NCBI GenBank assembly: GCA_000827495.1
Contig: KN817522.1
Location: forward strand, 62,001-126,000
DNA from: Hypholoma sublateritium FD-334 SS-4
Lineage: Eukaryota; Basidiomycota; Agaricomycetes; Agaricales; Strophariaceae
Direction: 5' to 3'
Length of the DNA: 64,000 nucleotides
Of the stretch, positions 1 through 12,810 are shown one piece after another (within the stretch, counting starts at the first letter, position 1; each line of letters starts with the position of its first letter). Made by a program: the position numbers and the translations under genes. The notes below the pieces were generated by a model, which was not told the origin of the DNA, did no database searches, and was given only the letters and a program-made list of their open reading frames with translations.

Positions 1-1421
1 ATGGTACTCGTCTCGAAAAACATGTGGGGGCGGTACCCTGGCGTCGTATTAAAGACGGCTGCGATCAGGGTGAATAATGAGTAGAAATAAGCGGCTGAAG
101 TGCCCAAAACGATCAGCACATCCATGGTTGCCGAGCGATGTTTGAGGGATTTGTACGCATTCCGATAGAATCGACCACCAATCCAGAATTGGGCAGGTGT
201 GGTGATGATGAAAGACAAGAGATCGCCTAGATAAATAGAAGAAAAAAGACGGAATGCCAAAATCCCCTTGACTCCAGGTATCCTGGGACCAATCATATTG
301 ATGAAAAACACAGGAATGGCGAAAGCGAGACTCCATATGAACCGGGACCGCCATTCTAGGATTTCTTTCATACGTGTGAGGGATTGTAGTTGGGTGGCAT
401 CCTGCTGATCGGAAAGAATGGCATCAAAGCCCATGTCTTCAATATGAGCGACGATTTCTCGAGGAGTGATAACGGAACGGTCGAAGTGAACAGTGCACGC
501 TTCCGTAGCAAGGGTGACCGACGCGTTGGTGATGCCTGGGATAGCTGACAGTCCTGTCTCGACTGTGTTTGTGCATGAGGAGCATGTCATGCCATAAATG
601 CGGAGTTGGACGACATCAGCTCGCGTGGGCGGTATCAGTGTTGCGTCGAACCCGATGTCCGATATTTCCTATGCAAAGTCAGTGCTGGGGCAAGGAGAGA
701 CCAATGAGACTGACATCGATAAGTTTGTCAACAGTCCAATGTTCAGGCTCAAACTCGACGACTGCACGTTCTGCAAGGAGTGCAACCTTTATTGAATGGA
801 TGCCCTTTTGGTCTCTTAGCATACCCTCGATGGCCTGCAATGTATAAGCAAGGAAGGGCTAATACGGAGAGGTATACACACCTCCACACATGATCCACAT
901 GTCATTCCCTCCACCCGAAGCTCGCATTTTTCTGACCGAGAAGGCGCTTGCCGCATTGAGATGAAACTTGCACTGTAGCCTATGGCAGAGATTTCCTGTG
1001 TGGACATGTCAGACTCGAAAGAAGACTCGCAATACCTTGCTGCGGGCACATACGTTGATGAGTTTATCTGCTGTCCAGAATTGGGGGTCACAGTCCACAA
1101 CTGCAAGTTTTATGGTCTCGTTGACCTGTACAAGGTGAATGCCTTTCTGGCCTTTGAGCATAACTTCGATCGCCTGACTATTGGGTCAGATTATGCAGGC
1201 AGAGTAGGAAAGGCACGCACCTTTGCACAAGCGTCGCATGTCATCCCTTCGACCCGAAGCTCGCATCTCTGCGATATCTGGTCGTCAGTGGTGTATTCGT
1301 CCCGCTTGTCATACTCGCCCAACAGTGGTTCCGGGGACATTGGGGGACGACTGGAAGATGGCCGAGCGAAGGTCGCTGATAGAGGCGACCTCTGCCACAG
1401 GTTGGTTATTAAGGTGGTCAT
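1..1421 (-). CDS. CCC2: Copper-transporting P1B-type ATPase, N-terminal part (runs off the window start)
   Basis: Pumps Cu(I) across Golgi/secretory membranes to load cuproenzymes such as multicopper oxidases. The protein begins MTTLITNLWQRS at 1421 and contains three heavy-metal-associated (HMA) domains with GMTCDAC (about 1230), GMTCGSC (about 900) and GMTCSSC (about 585). The first transmembrane helices follow (FIWSLAFAIPVFFINMIG, then a second pair), and the visible part ends at HMFFETSTM, the conserved start of the segment before the CPC helix. The CPC, DKTGT and ATP-binding parts lie outside the window. HMA domains 1 and 2 are each split by an intron directly after the CxxC helix and again near the domain end, at matching places, which points to an exon-level duplication. 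Exon joins near 660-850 and 960-1200 were read by eye. Family assignment is secure; the symbol rests on fungal orthology. Confidence 0.9.
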
Positions 1422-3659
1422 ACGGGCCTGATGGAATTGGGAGGGATAATTAGTTGTGCGAAAACGGATGTGTCAAGGGGCTCCGGGATTAGTAAGGTGG
1501 TTCCAAGTGATTCTTCCGAGGTGCGTGAACGATATTGCCGCCCGCGCAGAAACTGAGAAGAAAGTTTGGTGTGTCGGTGCGCCTGCGCAGATGAATGAAA
1601 GAAAGAGGCTCAACGTCCTGTTGTCGTCGTCGATGTCGTCGCTGTGCGCAATATATCCGTAAGCCACATTGTCACACTTCGTCACATCATTGTTTCCCGT
1701 CGCCACTACGCTGTTCTATTTTTGCATCTGCTCCTGACATCCGGCCTCCACGTTACGACTCGGTATCGCGCTATTTTGCTCACCTCTCCGGCTTACCTAC
1801 AACGTCAAATGCAAAGCTGGAAGTTGACTCCATTTTCTGATTATAAATCCGGGTTCAATATTGTTGTTTGGAAGCCATTTTTCCGGGGTCTCCGGAATGA
1901 ATCTTTGACGGATGCAAGAAAGGGTTCGATTGATGAATAGTTTTAAAAGCCGTGCTATGGCTGCGTATGTACTGCGGATCCCAGGTATGTAAGTATTCTA
2001 TATGCTCGCCCGAAGCACGCACCGGGCCCAATATTTTCCAACATCTGCTTGGGAGTTGAGTCGGTTAATAGATAACGAAATGTACTTATCTGATAAGCGT
2101 ACCTTCTCAGTTGATGTAAATGAGAAGAAACTATTGCGGAGATAAATAATGATTCATGCATATGTAGCTTGTTTATCAAAAAAGAAAAATCAGTTTCTAC
2201 CACCCGAATCGAAAGTCGAATGACTGGTTGCAATCGTACCGCTCTGAGAGGATACAAAGCGCTGTACCTGCAACAGAAGCACGAAATAGGAGACTACTTT
2301 ATCGTTCCCTGAGCCGCCTGATCCAAGCATGATCGTGAAGCTAACGAGATCAATAAAAAGCATCTCTGTGAAAAGGATGTCATGAACGAAATGCGGGGGT
2401 AATCAACGCTTCAACACATATCTACTTATTCGCGAGCCCTGGATTTGCAAGCTCGTTCTTCGGAAGGTGTGCTTATACTTTACATGAAGCTTGAACCTCT
2501 GAAGCTCTGAATATCTGAGGAGTATAAACCGATCTTCGCACCCGGCAGTCGGAATTCTCACGGGTTGTTCCTGTTCGTCGTCAAAGTCAAGGATTACTTA
2601 TACTTGTGACAGCATATGTACTAGCTGCGCATCCGATATACGCCATGACCGTCTTACGAGGCGGTACGAGACAAGCTGATCGCTGCCCGGGCCGCTGTGT
2701 ACGGGGGAGACCAAACACTCACTTATGTCACGGTGTAATCATCAGCATTTCCTGCCAGGCGTTCTCGTACTTGTAAGCGGCAGGCGATAAATGTATATAT
2801 TGGTGAAAGCTCTACACCGAGTGATATGAATCGCTGCTGACCTTGTGGCACCGGCAAGTCATATGCACGAGTCCTATGTATTTATAGAAATCATTGCACT
2901 ACGTCTATTTATAGTATATCCGCCTATAAAGAACTATTTACTAATTATAGGAATTACAGCTTGCCATCAAAACAACGACCTCCCAGGGATTTTTCAGCTT
3001 TTCGACCGTCTTCGCCCTTTGCCACGTATCCCACGTTACTTCACCGTCTATAGGGTCTTCCTCTTTGTATACAATTATATATATATCAAGAATTAGGAGT
3101 GATTCCCTTATCTTTTCAATGTAAGTATTAATGTAAAGCCATTGTCTCTCGGCAGCGCGCGGCTTCAATATAGAGTTTCAAATGCTGGCGTCGCCAGTAC
3201 TCATATTTTCAATGTATTTCAGGGTACTTCTCTATGCCCTCGTGTATCCTTCTATCAATGATATTCTAACAAGTACCCTACACTTGTTAGGTCGCTGCCA
3301 TGGCTATTGAACCCATCATTTCTCGACGACATAATAATGTACTTACTTACAGGTGCCATATGCACGTTAGGGGTTGAGCTTTAGTTATTATCCTAGACGA
3401 GTCTAAGGAGGCGAAGGAAGCAAAACTCGGTCCACGCGTTGGTGAGCCGTGCGTGTTTCATGTCTCATACGATGCAGTAAAGACATAGAATTGATGCAAC
3501 AGCTGAGCCTATTTTGGCCTCCGTCATTTTTTCTCGTCTATTTACATAAATGTGAGATGCGCAAGAAATGGGCATTTATATGCAAGCAACATGTTTAGGT
3601 ATTTCAACAGTCCAGGTACTTCAAGAGCTCAGAAAAATGAGACATTTCCTTCCAAATCA
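1422..3659. other. Intergenic region, no gene recognised
   Basis: About 2.2 kb between the start of the copper ATPase and the end of the first P450. Short open frames occur on both strands but none has family motifs or a consistent exon chain. The sequence is moderately AT-rich, with a short TA run near 3075. The first few hundred bases should hold the copper ATPase promoter. Confidence 0.5.
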
Positions 3660-6230
3660 TCATACACGTTCAACGACAAGAGGGAGCTGCGGAGTATTTG
3701 GGTCACCACCAACCACGATGGGGACAACGATTCCAGACATCTGCCAGAATATCTGCGCTTTGGAGGGAGAGAACCGGAACGCCTGGATCAACAGCGAAAG
3801 CACTACCTCTGGAATGATAGACTTATGATGAGCAAAACTTGCCGACCAATTTGAAAAAGGTATGAAACGCACTCATCTCCAATTGGGAAAATTTGAACCC
3901 ACTACAGACATTATGATCAGAAGACGGCCACACTCATCAAAGTTCAACTCACATGCAAGCTCGACTACCTCCAATAAATGTCATGCTAGAAGGGAAGATA
4001 TTATCAGACGACAGATATTGGCGTCGTCATAACTTGTACGTCTCTAGGTACTCACAGATTTGAGTAAACCCCGGGAAGGTGCGCTGCGGTCACTTCATCT
4101 GGTAAAGGAGACAGCCATCTTTCCGGCTTCCATTCATCCGCATCCGCACCCCACAGTCTGGGATTGGTGTTGGAGGCCATGAGTCCAATGGTCACTTTCG
4201 TCCCGTTACGGACAGCGATTTCGCCCATTTCTTCTCCGTTAATTCCTTTGATCGGATTCATGAGAGGAAGAACCGTATCTTGACGGGCGCTTAGATAACA
4301 AGAATTATTAGCGAACTCAAACATTGACATTGATAAGATGACGTACACTCTGTTTACCGTGACCACCGGAGAATATCTTCAAAAAGAGTCAGCACTGCGC
4401 ATTGGAAAACATGTTTTCATCTCGCCCTCCACTTACAGTCGCAGAGTTTCACGACAAATCGCATCAAGATAGGGCAGGGACACGACTTTGTCGTACGACA
4501 AGTCACCACCCTCTGCATCACTTGCTTCGTTGATCTCATTTCTTAATTTATTCTGAACTTCGGGATGCAGAGAGAGAAGATGGAGCAAACGCGATAAAGC
4601 AGATGAAGTAGTATCCATAGCCGCAAACATCAGGGTCCTTCATGAAAGCACAATGAGTAGGAGTTGGACGATGGCAAGATACCTGGAATTACTCACGACA
4701 TTTGTCCAATTAATTCATCGCGGCTTAAGGTTTCTTCTGTTGAAGCAGTCATGTTTGCCCTCACTGGGCACACTTTGTCAGCACTGGAAAATTCAAGGCA
4801 GAGCGATTTTTCAATGGCATACTCAAGATACTCATGATATCTTTCCCTTGGCCAATCTGATTCTCAAGCCCTTTGTCGCCTTCGGCCAGTGCTTCCTTCT
4901 TCGATTCGAAGATATCGATCGAGGTGCTATTCAAGATATCTATGATGTCTCTGACATCATGGAGACTCTTCCATGGAAAAGCATTGACGACCCAACGTCT
5001 GAAGAATGCGGGCCCAATCCTACACACCCTTGGCAACACGAACCCAGAGGCGTATCTCATCATAGGGCTAGATAGCTTAGGGCTATTACATCAAGGACGC
5101 ACGGTTAGAATTTTTATAAGAGAAAAAGCAGAGGGAACTCTACTAACACAAGAGTCTTTACAGCAGCGGCATAAGGGTGTGGCGCGGTGTCGTCTTCCAA
5201 CGTGTCAAATGAATGGCCAAGGCCACTCTGACACACTAGCTCTAGCGCGGTACGCGTCATCCAAGCTACGACTTCGATCTTGTCGTGTGTTAGCTGCTGG
5301 AGATGATAGGACATATATACACTTGTTATACATACCTCTTGAGGCCCATTCTGCACTCTCTTCAAAAAAGCGTCCTTAAGCTATGGGCCGCATCAGACTA
5401 TTTTCTTTGTCTAGATAATAGCGTCTCATAAACCTTATGCGAGATGCCATAGAACACAGGAGCTAAGCATATGTGACAGTCAGAAAAATGAATAGCTCGT
5501 TGATAAATGGGAATGATGCTCACTCATTTCACGCATGTGGGCAATCGAGAAGACCGGATTTAACATCTTTCGCTGTTTCCGGTGTTGGTTTCCTATGCAA
5601 CACTGCTGTTAGATATCGAATACACTATTTTAAAGTAAAATTACCAAGAGTTCCCAAGAGCCCAGGACCGAAGAGCAGATTGTTTGTGCTGAACATATTA
5701 AATTGGAGTGCTCACAATCGGAAATCAAATCCTTACTGGATGAATTGGTCGCTTTCTTCGAACACATACTGATCCTGTAGTTCATTCCACCGAAGTCTGT
5801 TAGTGATTGATTACACAAGAAAGCCTCTATACTTACCTTCACAAATATATGGTGTAGTGCCTTTGGATCGTAAGTGTATAATTCTTTTTCCTAAACAGTT
5901 GTAATTCAACAGGACGAAATATCCATGAGATTCTGTGGGGTCATACCCCGAGCATGCCATGGATCAGCATGGTATTGCCATCTGACGGTGACAATTGATC
6001 ATTGAATTTTGGAAATAGTGTCAATGAATGTGAAGCTTACAGGTGCTGTGAATGGTCTTGTGATATGCCCAGGCGTTGTTGCTGAAGAGCTTTGAGTATA
6101 CGCCCGTCAAAAATGCTTCAGGAGGAGGGCCTGGTATGTTGTCGAGCGGCGACGGCAATACCCAATGACGAAGTAATTTCCACAGGATCCAAGAAATTCC
6201 AAGCAATCCAAGCGCTTGTATAGGGTCCAT
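3660..6230 (-). CDS. Cytochrome P450 monooxygenase, class E
   Basis: Haem-thiolate monooxygenase, ER-anchored; substrate unknown. The start MDPIQALGLLGISW gives a short N-terminal membrane anchor, followed by the proline-rich hinge NIPGPPPEAFLTG. Further exons read EKELYTYDPKALHHIFVK, HRKQRKMLNPVFS (helix C WxxxR-equivalent region), the I helix FAAMDTTSSALSR (4433-4630), the K helix ETLRL (ExxR) and the PERW motif (about 4120). The haem loop FIGGSRAC is followed after an intron by GFKFSQLEM, giving FxxGxRxCxG. The protein ends at PLVVERV, stop at 3660. Around ten short introns; every exon I checked stays in frame, so the gene looks intact. It is a close paralogue of the P450 at 25979-28562, with the same exon pattern. 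Confidence 0.9.
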
Positions 6231-7188
6231 GATATCGTGCGATGGGGGTTGGGGAAGGGATGTTTCTGGGTGGCCCTAAGTTTATAACGGTATGTCTACC
6301 GACGCCTAACAGTTAGAAGAGGCATGGTTTTCGCATAGCTGGGATTCTGGGAAGCATGCCGCACACCAACGTAACAAAAACAATCTCTCCGTTGATCGTC
6401 TGACGGAATTGCAGAGCTTCAGAAGCAGGGTTGACAGCCAGTGTCTTGTGAATGCTGATGAATGAACCTTGGGAACAAAGACCATTGTCACCAGAAACAG
6501 GCCAAAAGGCGAGTGGAGTCGGGAGCAAATTGTGTCCGGACTTTCGATAATACATCAACACCTGGGAAACAACCACATTTATCTCACAAACGTAATAGAG
6601 AGTTTGGCATACAGCAAGCCGGAGGCCCGTATGACACGAGATGATTATGTGTCCGGCAGATTTCGCCGCGGAGAGAAACTCCAGTGAGTGAAAGGTCGTT
6701 CTTCTATGGTCGATTTCCGCGAGATATTCTCCGTCACCATGTTTTACGGTGATTAAGGGTACCAAGGGAACTTAAACGGCTCCGAACACACAGAGAACAG
6801 TCTGGACTCTGCCCACAGGACCCGCGTCGAGCATAACATGCCAAGTTTCCGCTCCGAGTGTGCGATATGAAGGAGGTGACAGTGGGGGTCGGACCAAGGG
6901 AAAGGAGTAGTGTTACCAACTTATTAAGTGTCGCCTGAATGTTGGATTGCGCAAACGATGGTACTTGTATAACAAAGAATCAATACGCCCAACTCACCAC
7001 CGGTGGTCAGGAGGCGAAAGCCAACGTTTGATCAGCCTTGATTGACGCTGCGCGAAGTGGAAGCTTGAGCGTTTATTAACGATTATTTGGAGTGCTGATT
7101 GTGATTGAGAGTCGAATGTTTTGGATTGAACAGTCCCAAGATTACACGGATTTTACAAGTGCCATTGCCAGTACCAAGAAGTGTTGAT
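6231..7188. other. Intergenic region with an unassigned open stretch
   Basis: Upstream of the first P450 and downstream of the LRR-like gene. The minus strand is open for about 150 codons at 6313-6765, with a further open stretch to about 6919, but the two frames do not join into a recognisable protein and there is no convincing start. It may be a decayed gene fragment. No other feature seen. Confidence 0.4.
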
Positions 7189-8880
7189 TCAAATTTGGCC
7201 CTCCAACGCCCTCGAAGTAGACTGAGATGTTGAAGACTCGGACATCGTTAACATACTAACCACGAGGATGTCTGCCCTCCGTATTTTCAATATCTCAAAG
7301 AGACGTTGAGCCATTTCGCGTGTTGTCCCAGAAGCCAATATAGTCGGGTTGCAAGCGGCGTGGGCCTCCAGATTGCGTTTGAGCGCAGCATAAGAGAGTT
7401 GTTCACAAGCGTCTGGGTTGGTTATCAGCGGGCCGACTGGGTTGAATAGATATTTCTTCTGGATATCTGTGGGTATGAAGACAAGAAGTCAGAACAGATA
7501 GTGTAAATAGTAGGTAGGACTTGCTGTCGATGTATTCCTCGCAAACAAAGGGTATTTCTATGTCCATGAGGCGATCATATTTGTGGATCGACTCCGCCAG
7601 GCGACGGAGGCCAACGATTCCAATGCTTGTGTCAAGTATCGACAGAAAGGACAGATTAAGGAGAAGGAGGATAGCTGGCACAGCGTCCTCGTTGATATCT
7701 ATATTCCGGGCTATAGAAAGTCGGCACAGAGTATTTTTGAGGGAAACAAGCAAGAAGACTCTGTAGGTGTCGTGAGTATATCCCATATTGCGCTGCCGAA
7801 AGGACGAACGAACGTACGCTTCATTCGTTATGCCAGTATCGTCTAGGAACAGCACTGAAAGACTCCGAAGGTGATGTATGTGCCGTATGTCCGCGTCGCG
7901 AATATTGATGCCACTGAAGGAGATTTCTGTGAGCGAATGAAAGTTACCTTCCTTACCCAAGACTGCGCTATTGGTCAGAAGATTTCGAAATGTAGAGGCT
8001 GGAAATATCGTCTACCTGAGTATATTTCTCGAGGATAGATGTTCAAGCCGTTCTCTTCGAACATGGAAGGCGCAAATTTGATGTTGATGATCTCAGAACG
8101 ACATAGTATCTCCAGTGAAGCTTGATTTACATAGCCTGAAGAAACGTGTCAAACGGTGAGAAACAATATTTATTGAGAAGTACCATGGTCGCCCAGAAAA
8201 TCCATCAAGGCTTGCGGAGTATCATATCTGTATTGCCAAAGTCTGCCCTTCAGCCGAATACCAGGAAGAGCATCATCCAGTCTATTGATCAAATGAATTA
8301 AGTTGGCTTCGGAGTGTTCAGCCGAGTTCAGCAGGTCGTTGTTCTTTCCAGGAGAGGATTCGACATCGCTATAACGGAGTTGTTCGCGCTGCAGTTCTAT
8401 GTCGAAAGAGCTTTCATGGAGAGATTGCACAGAACGAGCATACTTCGGAGGAGCACCGAAGTCGCTGAAAGGACTCTTCCGTTTCAAACCGATGTGGCGG
8501 TCAACTCGGAGAGCAGCAGTGGGAAGCAACGAGTTCTTTTCCTTACAGAATCCGAGGGCCTGTAATCTAGTCTGAGTTTTGGCTGATTCGGTCGGAGAGT
8601 AAGGGGGCAGTTCGTCTAGAGGGCTCAAGAACCAGCCACGACCAGAGGTGAAATAATCTCCAAGTATCCAATCAGACCCCATGTTGTCCTCAAATTTTTC
8701 AGCCTGAGCATCAAGAAGAGACTCCTCTAGGACATTCGTGAAAGATCGAGAAGCGCTTGGGAAGTACTGCGATGATCTTGCTAAGTTCCGAGTTCGAGAA
8801 CGGAGTGATTTGAGATATGTGGCAGCAGGAATAGCAGGGCAGTAGAAAGGATTCTTGTCGTCGATTAGAGGATTGTTCAT
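7189..8880 (-). CDS. Uncharacterised protein with leucine-rich-repeat-like segment
   Basis: Starts MNNPLIDDKNPFYCPAI at 8880. The first exon (to about 8185) codes about 230 residues rich in Ser, Arg and charged residues. After short introns, 7960-7480 encodes RNI/LRR-like strands (IRHIHHLRSLSVLFLDDTGI, then LLLNLSFLSILDTSIGIVG), with the L-x-x-L-x-L spacing of leucine-rich repeats. The last exon runs through CEQLSYAALKRNLEAH and ends EGQI, stop at 7189-7191. I see no F-box, kinase or enzyme motif. LRR proteins of this shape usually serve as protein-binding adaptors, but the function is unknown. The exact joins near 7810, 8010 and 8150 are by eye. Confidence 0.65.
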
Positions 8881-9441
8881 TTAGTCCAAAGCGTTGATAG
8901 GGTGGTATCCAAGAAAGATGAAGTGAGTAGTGAATTTCAGAGAGGTGGTTGACAAAAAAGCGTCTGCCAGATTTTGCATGGAAGGTGACTGACCGGCAAG
9001 CCCCGATCAGGCTTGGCAATACTCAACCTTACTCTGGTGCAACTCTTTGGCAACTCTGGTGTTCAAAACTCCACAGCCTCGCTTGCTTGGAAAATAGTGA
9101 GATCGCAGTGAGAACTTTGAGAGCCAGCTGAGAGTGCTTGATATCGAGATTTGTGTGAAGATGATGTCGACATCTCCACGGGGTGTTCCGCGACCCCTTT
9201 ATGGACTCTATCGTACACTGCGCTGCAGCTGTGGTTCACCATCTCTGCCTTTAAATAATAATCTACGCGAATCGCGCAGTCTATGGGCTCGAACAGAGTC
9301 GGCAGCGTGTTTCTAGGCGACTTCCAGCGCCATCGACTGCACAACCTCTCAACTTCGCCACACAGTACGCCACCTTCTTCCCCGCCATCAACGACCGGTG
9401 GCTCGCACNCTAGCATATTTCCTAGCCAGCAATCTTTGTCA
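8881..9441. other. Divergent intergenic region
   Basis: Lies between the divergently transcribed LRR-like gene (-) and the coiled-coil gene (+), so both promoters should be here. The reading frame of the coiled-coil gene is open back to an ATG at 9283; that 53-codon extension is low in complexity (Ser/Pro/Thr-rich) and may be leader or true N-terminus. One ambiguous base lies at 9409. Confidence 0.4.
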
Positions 9442-10367
9442 ATGGCGTCGGAGCAGATCGACANCGACAACAAGCCCGCNCATGCTGACGCTGCCCTGCT
9501 TCATGTATCCGGCAAAGTGGATCCTGTGCTTGCGCTGGAGCTGCGCCTGCGGTGGTTGGAGGCGCTTATACTGGGAATGAAGCAGGATCTGGCCAAGGAC
9601 CGCAAGGGAAAGGCACGCGAAGAATACGCAGGCACGGCAGCCATTGGACAACTCAGGGCAGGAGACACTCTGACGCGACTCGCGGAAACTGTCCAGAGCA
9701 AACTCGACAAAACGGTCGAGGACAATGAAGGGCTGAAGCGATTTATGGATCACTGTACGTTTCTTTAAGTCACTCAAGGGGCATGAACCGACATTTGCTC
9801 TAGATGACCAGAATGCGCATCTGTTGACGCCATCCTTTGCACTGGCTGGTATCTTGCCTGACCCACCAACCTATGACAAGATGACCTCAGAGGAAATCAA
9901 CGCGTTCCTCACCGAGATGGAAAGTGATATACGCGCCGCTGATCGGGATATGATAGAAATTGAAGCTCTAGAGAGGAAGGGCGTCACCGGGGCGGGCAAA
10001 CTTCCAGGTCAGTTCGTCCTCGTTCAGATTTATTGCACTCATCCATTGATACCTATCTATCTGTGCGCTTTTAAGACTACGAGAAGTTAGAACCTCGCTT
10101 GCAGGCCCTCGTGAAAGCACATGAGGAAGATGCACGACTGGCTGAAACTCTCGAAATTCGAATATCCTCACTTGTTGATCGCCATGCGACATACGTACGT
10201 TCTTCGTCACTAAATATATCATAATGACGATGTTTGACCTGACTTCTTAGGTGGACACATTGTCGGATTTGTTTGTCGCCTGGGACGATACTTTGACGGA
10301 AGCAGAGGACAAGTTATCTCGGATGGAACGGAGCAAAGCCTGTCGGACTAGGTTAGGATACGAATGA
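9442..10367 (+). CDS. Coiled-coil protein, possible dynactin p22/p24-type subunit
   Basis: Starts MASEQID at 9442; an in-frame ATG at 9283 would add 53 residues. The segment DPVLALELRLRWLEALILG opens a largely helical protein with heptad-like leucine spacing, followed by ERLRAGDTL-like helices (about 9655) and, after introns near 9755, 10010 and 10195, a second helical stretch. It ends with VDTLSDLFVAWDDTLTEAED and a stop at 10365-10367. Size (roughly 230-260 residues), all-helical content and the LEARL-type start fit dynactin subunit 3 (p22/p24), which stabilises the dynactin shoulder, but similarity is weak and this is inference. Two or three ambiguous bases (near 9464 and 9480) leave residues undefined. 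A generic coiled-coil protein is the fallback call. Confidence 0.6.
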
Positions 10368-10682
10368 TTACATGAGTATGCTCTATCATTTATTAGTCTT
10401 GGGTATAAATATGGATATTTCATGCAATTCGCGAAAAACCTCTGGTTACGGCTATTAGCAATCTCTCAATTCACTATGGCACTTTTAGTTCTTTTCGCCG
10501 TTGGACGAGCGGTTATAAAACTTTTGATGAGCGTCATTTTTACTGCTACATTGAATGTGGTTTATAGTTACAGAGTGGTGGGGGTGTTTTACAGATGTGG
10601 CGGAAGATTTGTAAAATGGTGTGACCGAATGTACAAGACGGATACTTAAAACTTGAAAACTTACATTATTTTGGTATTAGAA
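10368..10682. other. Convergent 3' intergenic region
   Basis: About 315 bases between the stop codons of the coiled-coil gene (+) and the BCS1-like gene (-). AT-rich, consistent with two 3' untranslated regions meeting. No gene seen. Confidence 0.4.
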
Positions 10683-12810
10683 TCAGGTGGATGCCTGCAC
10701 AGTAGTTTCTGTCTGAGCAGTTTCCTTTTCCTCGTCAGGCTCGTGCTCTTCAGCCTTCTTGTTATTCTCGCCGACCTGGGAAACTTCAGCAACCGTCGGC
10801 AGAGGAGACATTTTCGACTTTCTGGCTCGCTCTGCCCGTTCCTTCTCGACCCATGTGACAACATCCTTAACCGCGTCAAAGGGGCGGACCTTATATGCCA
10901 TCAAGTAGCCCTGCAGCGCAGCCATCGAGAATTCGCGTTCGGGAATGGACGAGGCGAATGTATCCGCGAGCAACGCGATCTTCTGATGGGACAACTTGGG
11001 CGCGCGCACGCAGTGCGACGACCCACTGAATATGACGGGCTCGATGGGAGAGTCATTGGTGCTGGCCTCCGACGGCGAAGGGGGTAGTTTCTCGTTGGCG
11101 GAGGAGTAACCGGAATCGTCGTTCTCCCCTTCGGTGTTGCTCCCTGTCTCTGTAACAGTTCCTTTCTCACCGAGGTCCGAATCAGGGAGGTAGAAACAGC
11201 GGTAAAGCTCGCGGGCTTGGTATCGGCTGGCAAGCTTGAACTCGATGTGAATGTCCATGCGTCCGGGGCGGCAGAGAGCGGGGTCGAGGGAGGAGTATTT
11301 ATTTGTAGTGGCAAAGAGGATCCGGCCTTCCTGTGCACCGACACCNTCGAGGGCATTTAGTAACCCGCTGAGGGTTATGCGACTTGTACTAGGGGGAGGA
11401 GGCTGGTTCTGTTTCTTCTGGNTACCCTCTTTCTGAGGTTGGTCCGGGTTCTTCTCCTCTTCATCTAGATCACGATTCAGGGTTTGACTGAAAGCAGCAT
11501 CAATATCTTCCNTGAGAGCAATGCATTTTTCTATAGAAGATATCAGGTTTTNTCTGAACTAAAACAATTAAGCTTGCGCACCTGGGAGCTCGGATATAAT
11601 TTCACCGAGCGCCGTGTCATCCAATCCTAGGCGAGAAAGTGAGATGACGTAGACATCCAANCCNAGTTCGCCAGCTAGACTATGAATTATGCTAGTCTTT
11701 CCGGAGCCAGGCGCTCCGTACTGTAGAGCAAGATGATCAACATACTGAACGCGATTGTGACAGTAANNAGCGGCATACCAAAAGATATCCNCGACGGAAG
11801 GGAATTCCGCGAGCGGCATACCAGGATTTGCTCTCCAGAAAATCTCGAGCATCGTCAATAAGCAGATCCTTGATTCCAGGATCCAAGACAATTGAATTGA
11901 GAGGGCGCTTAGGACGAGATGCAATATGCCGCCAATTATTTGAGGTATCTGATACATAGACCGAGATCATATGCTCCTGTGCAGCTTGATATGTCTTCTT
12001 GGCCTCGAGTAGTATGGCGTTCAAAACACGATGATCGATGGACATGATACTGAATATTGAATTAGAGTCCGCCATTCTTTCAAAAAGAGATAGACGTGCC
12101 ATATTTCAAGAACATCCTCGCGACGACCATAGTAGCCCTCTTTCGAATTTCGACAAACTTGAATCCAATGTCTTCTGTACCAGAAGGAGTGGGATGAACT
12201 GGTCGACGGAAGGTACGCCAATTGACGATTCCTATTCATGACAGTGGTTGAATCTTCTTCTTCGCCCTCAATCATAACGGCACTGGAATTAAGGCCAAAG
12301 GGGCGTGTGCTGACTTGAACATCACGCGCTGTTTCTGGTAGTCACAATTACTGACAATGCATCATCAGGTTAGGTAAAGATACGCGGCTTACTCCAGGAA
12401 GGCTGAGTAGACAGCCAGACCATCATCCAATCTAGAGAATGCCAATGGATGAGTTTTGCAACTAGAGATAGATCAAAGATGTCGTTACCGTAGCTTGAAT
12501 CATCCTCGTCAAAGCGAGCGGTGATAAAAATAGAATTGTAGACTTTGTAGTATAAATGGAATGCCAGGCGCCTGCAAGTTTCCAAAAAACTTCCGAAGAG
12601 GGCAAGTTTCAGCCAATTGCTTAGGGCGGAGGCAGAGAGGAGAAAGGCGACAAGCGAAGAAAAATCAGTGGGGAACGCAGTGGATTCTGAGCCACTCCGA
12701 GCATGAGTTTCATTGAATCCTGTCGCGTTGCTGCAAGTGGCGCCGCCCGCTTGTAGATTGCCATTGAGAGCGGAGAAGACTTGCTGCGCTAAGACGAGTG
12801 GCGTTGCCAT
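10683..12810 (-). CDS. BCS1-type mitochondrial AAA ATPase paralogue
   Basis: AAA ATPase of the Bcs1 family; Bcs1 itself moves the Rieske protein across the inner mitochondrial membrane. The start MATPLVLAQQVF at 12810 is followed by a hydrophobic stretch (FLLSASALSNWLKLALFG) and the family's N-terminal domain (MMVWLSTQPSW). The ATPase core shows RPLNSIVLD, the Walker A loop YGAPGSGKTS (about 11710), the Walker B region CIAL-x-EDIDAAF (about 11500), sensor motif FATTNKY and the arginine finger region DPALCRPGRMD. A long acidic, Lys/Glu-rich tail follows to the stop at 10683. The insert between Walker B and SGLLNALDG is rich in Pro/Gln/Glu, as in fungal paralogues. Several n bases (11345-11790) hide residues. 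Whether it is the orthologue of Bcs1 or one of the many fungal paralogues cannot be decided here. Confidence 0.85.

Noticed and set aside
6313..6919. Minus-strand open frames, at first considered a fumarylacetoacetate-hydrolase-like fragment because of RQTINGEI
   Set aside because: Only that short string resembles the family; upstream sequence does not fit and the frames are broken. Not called.
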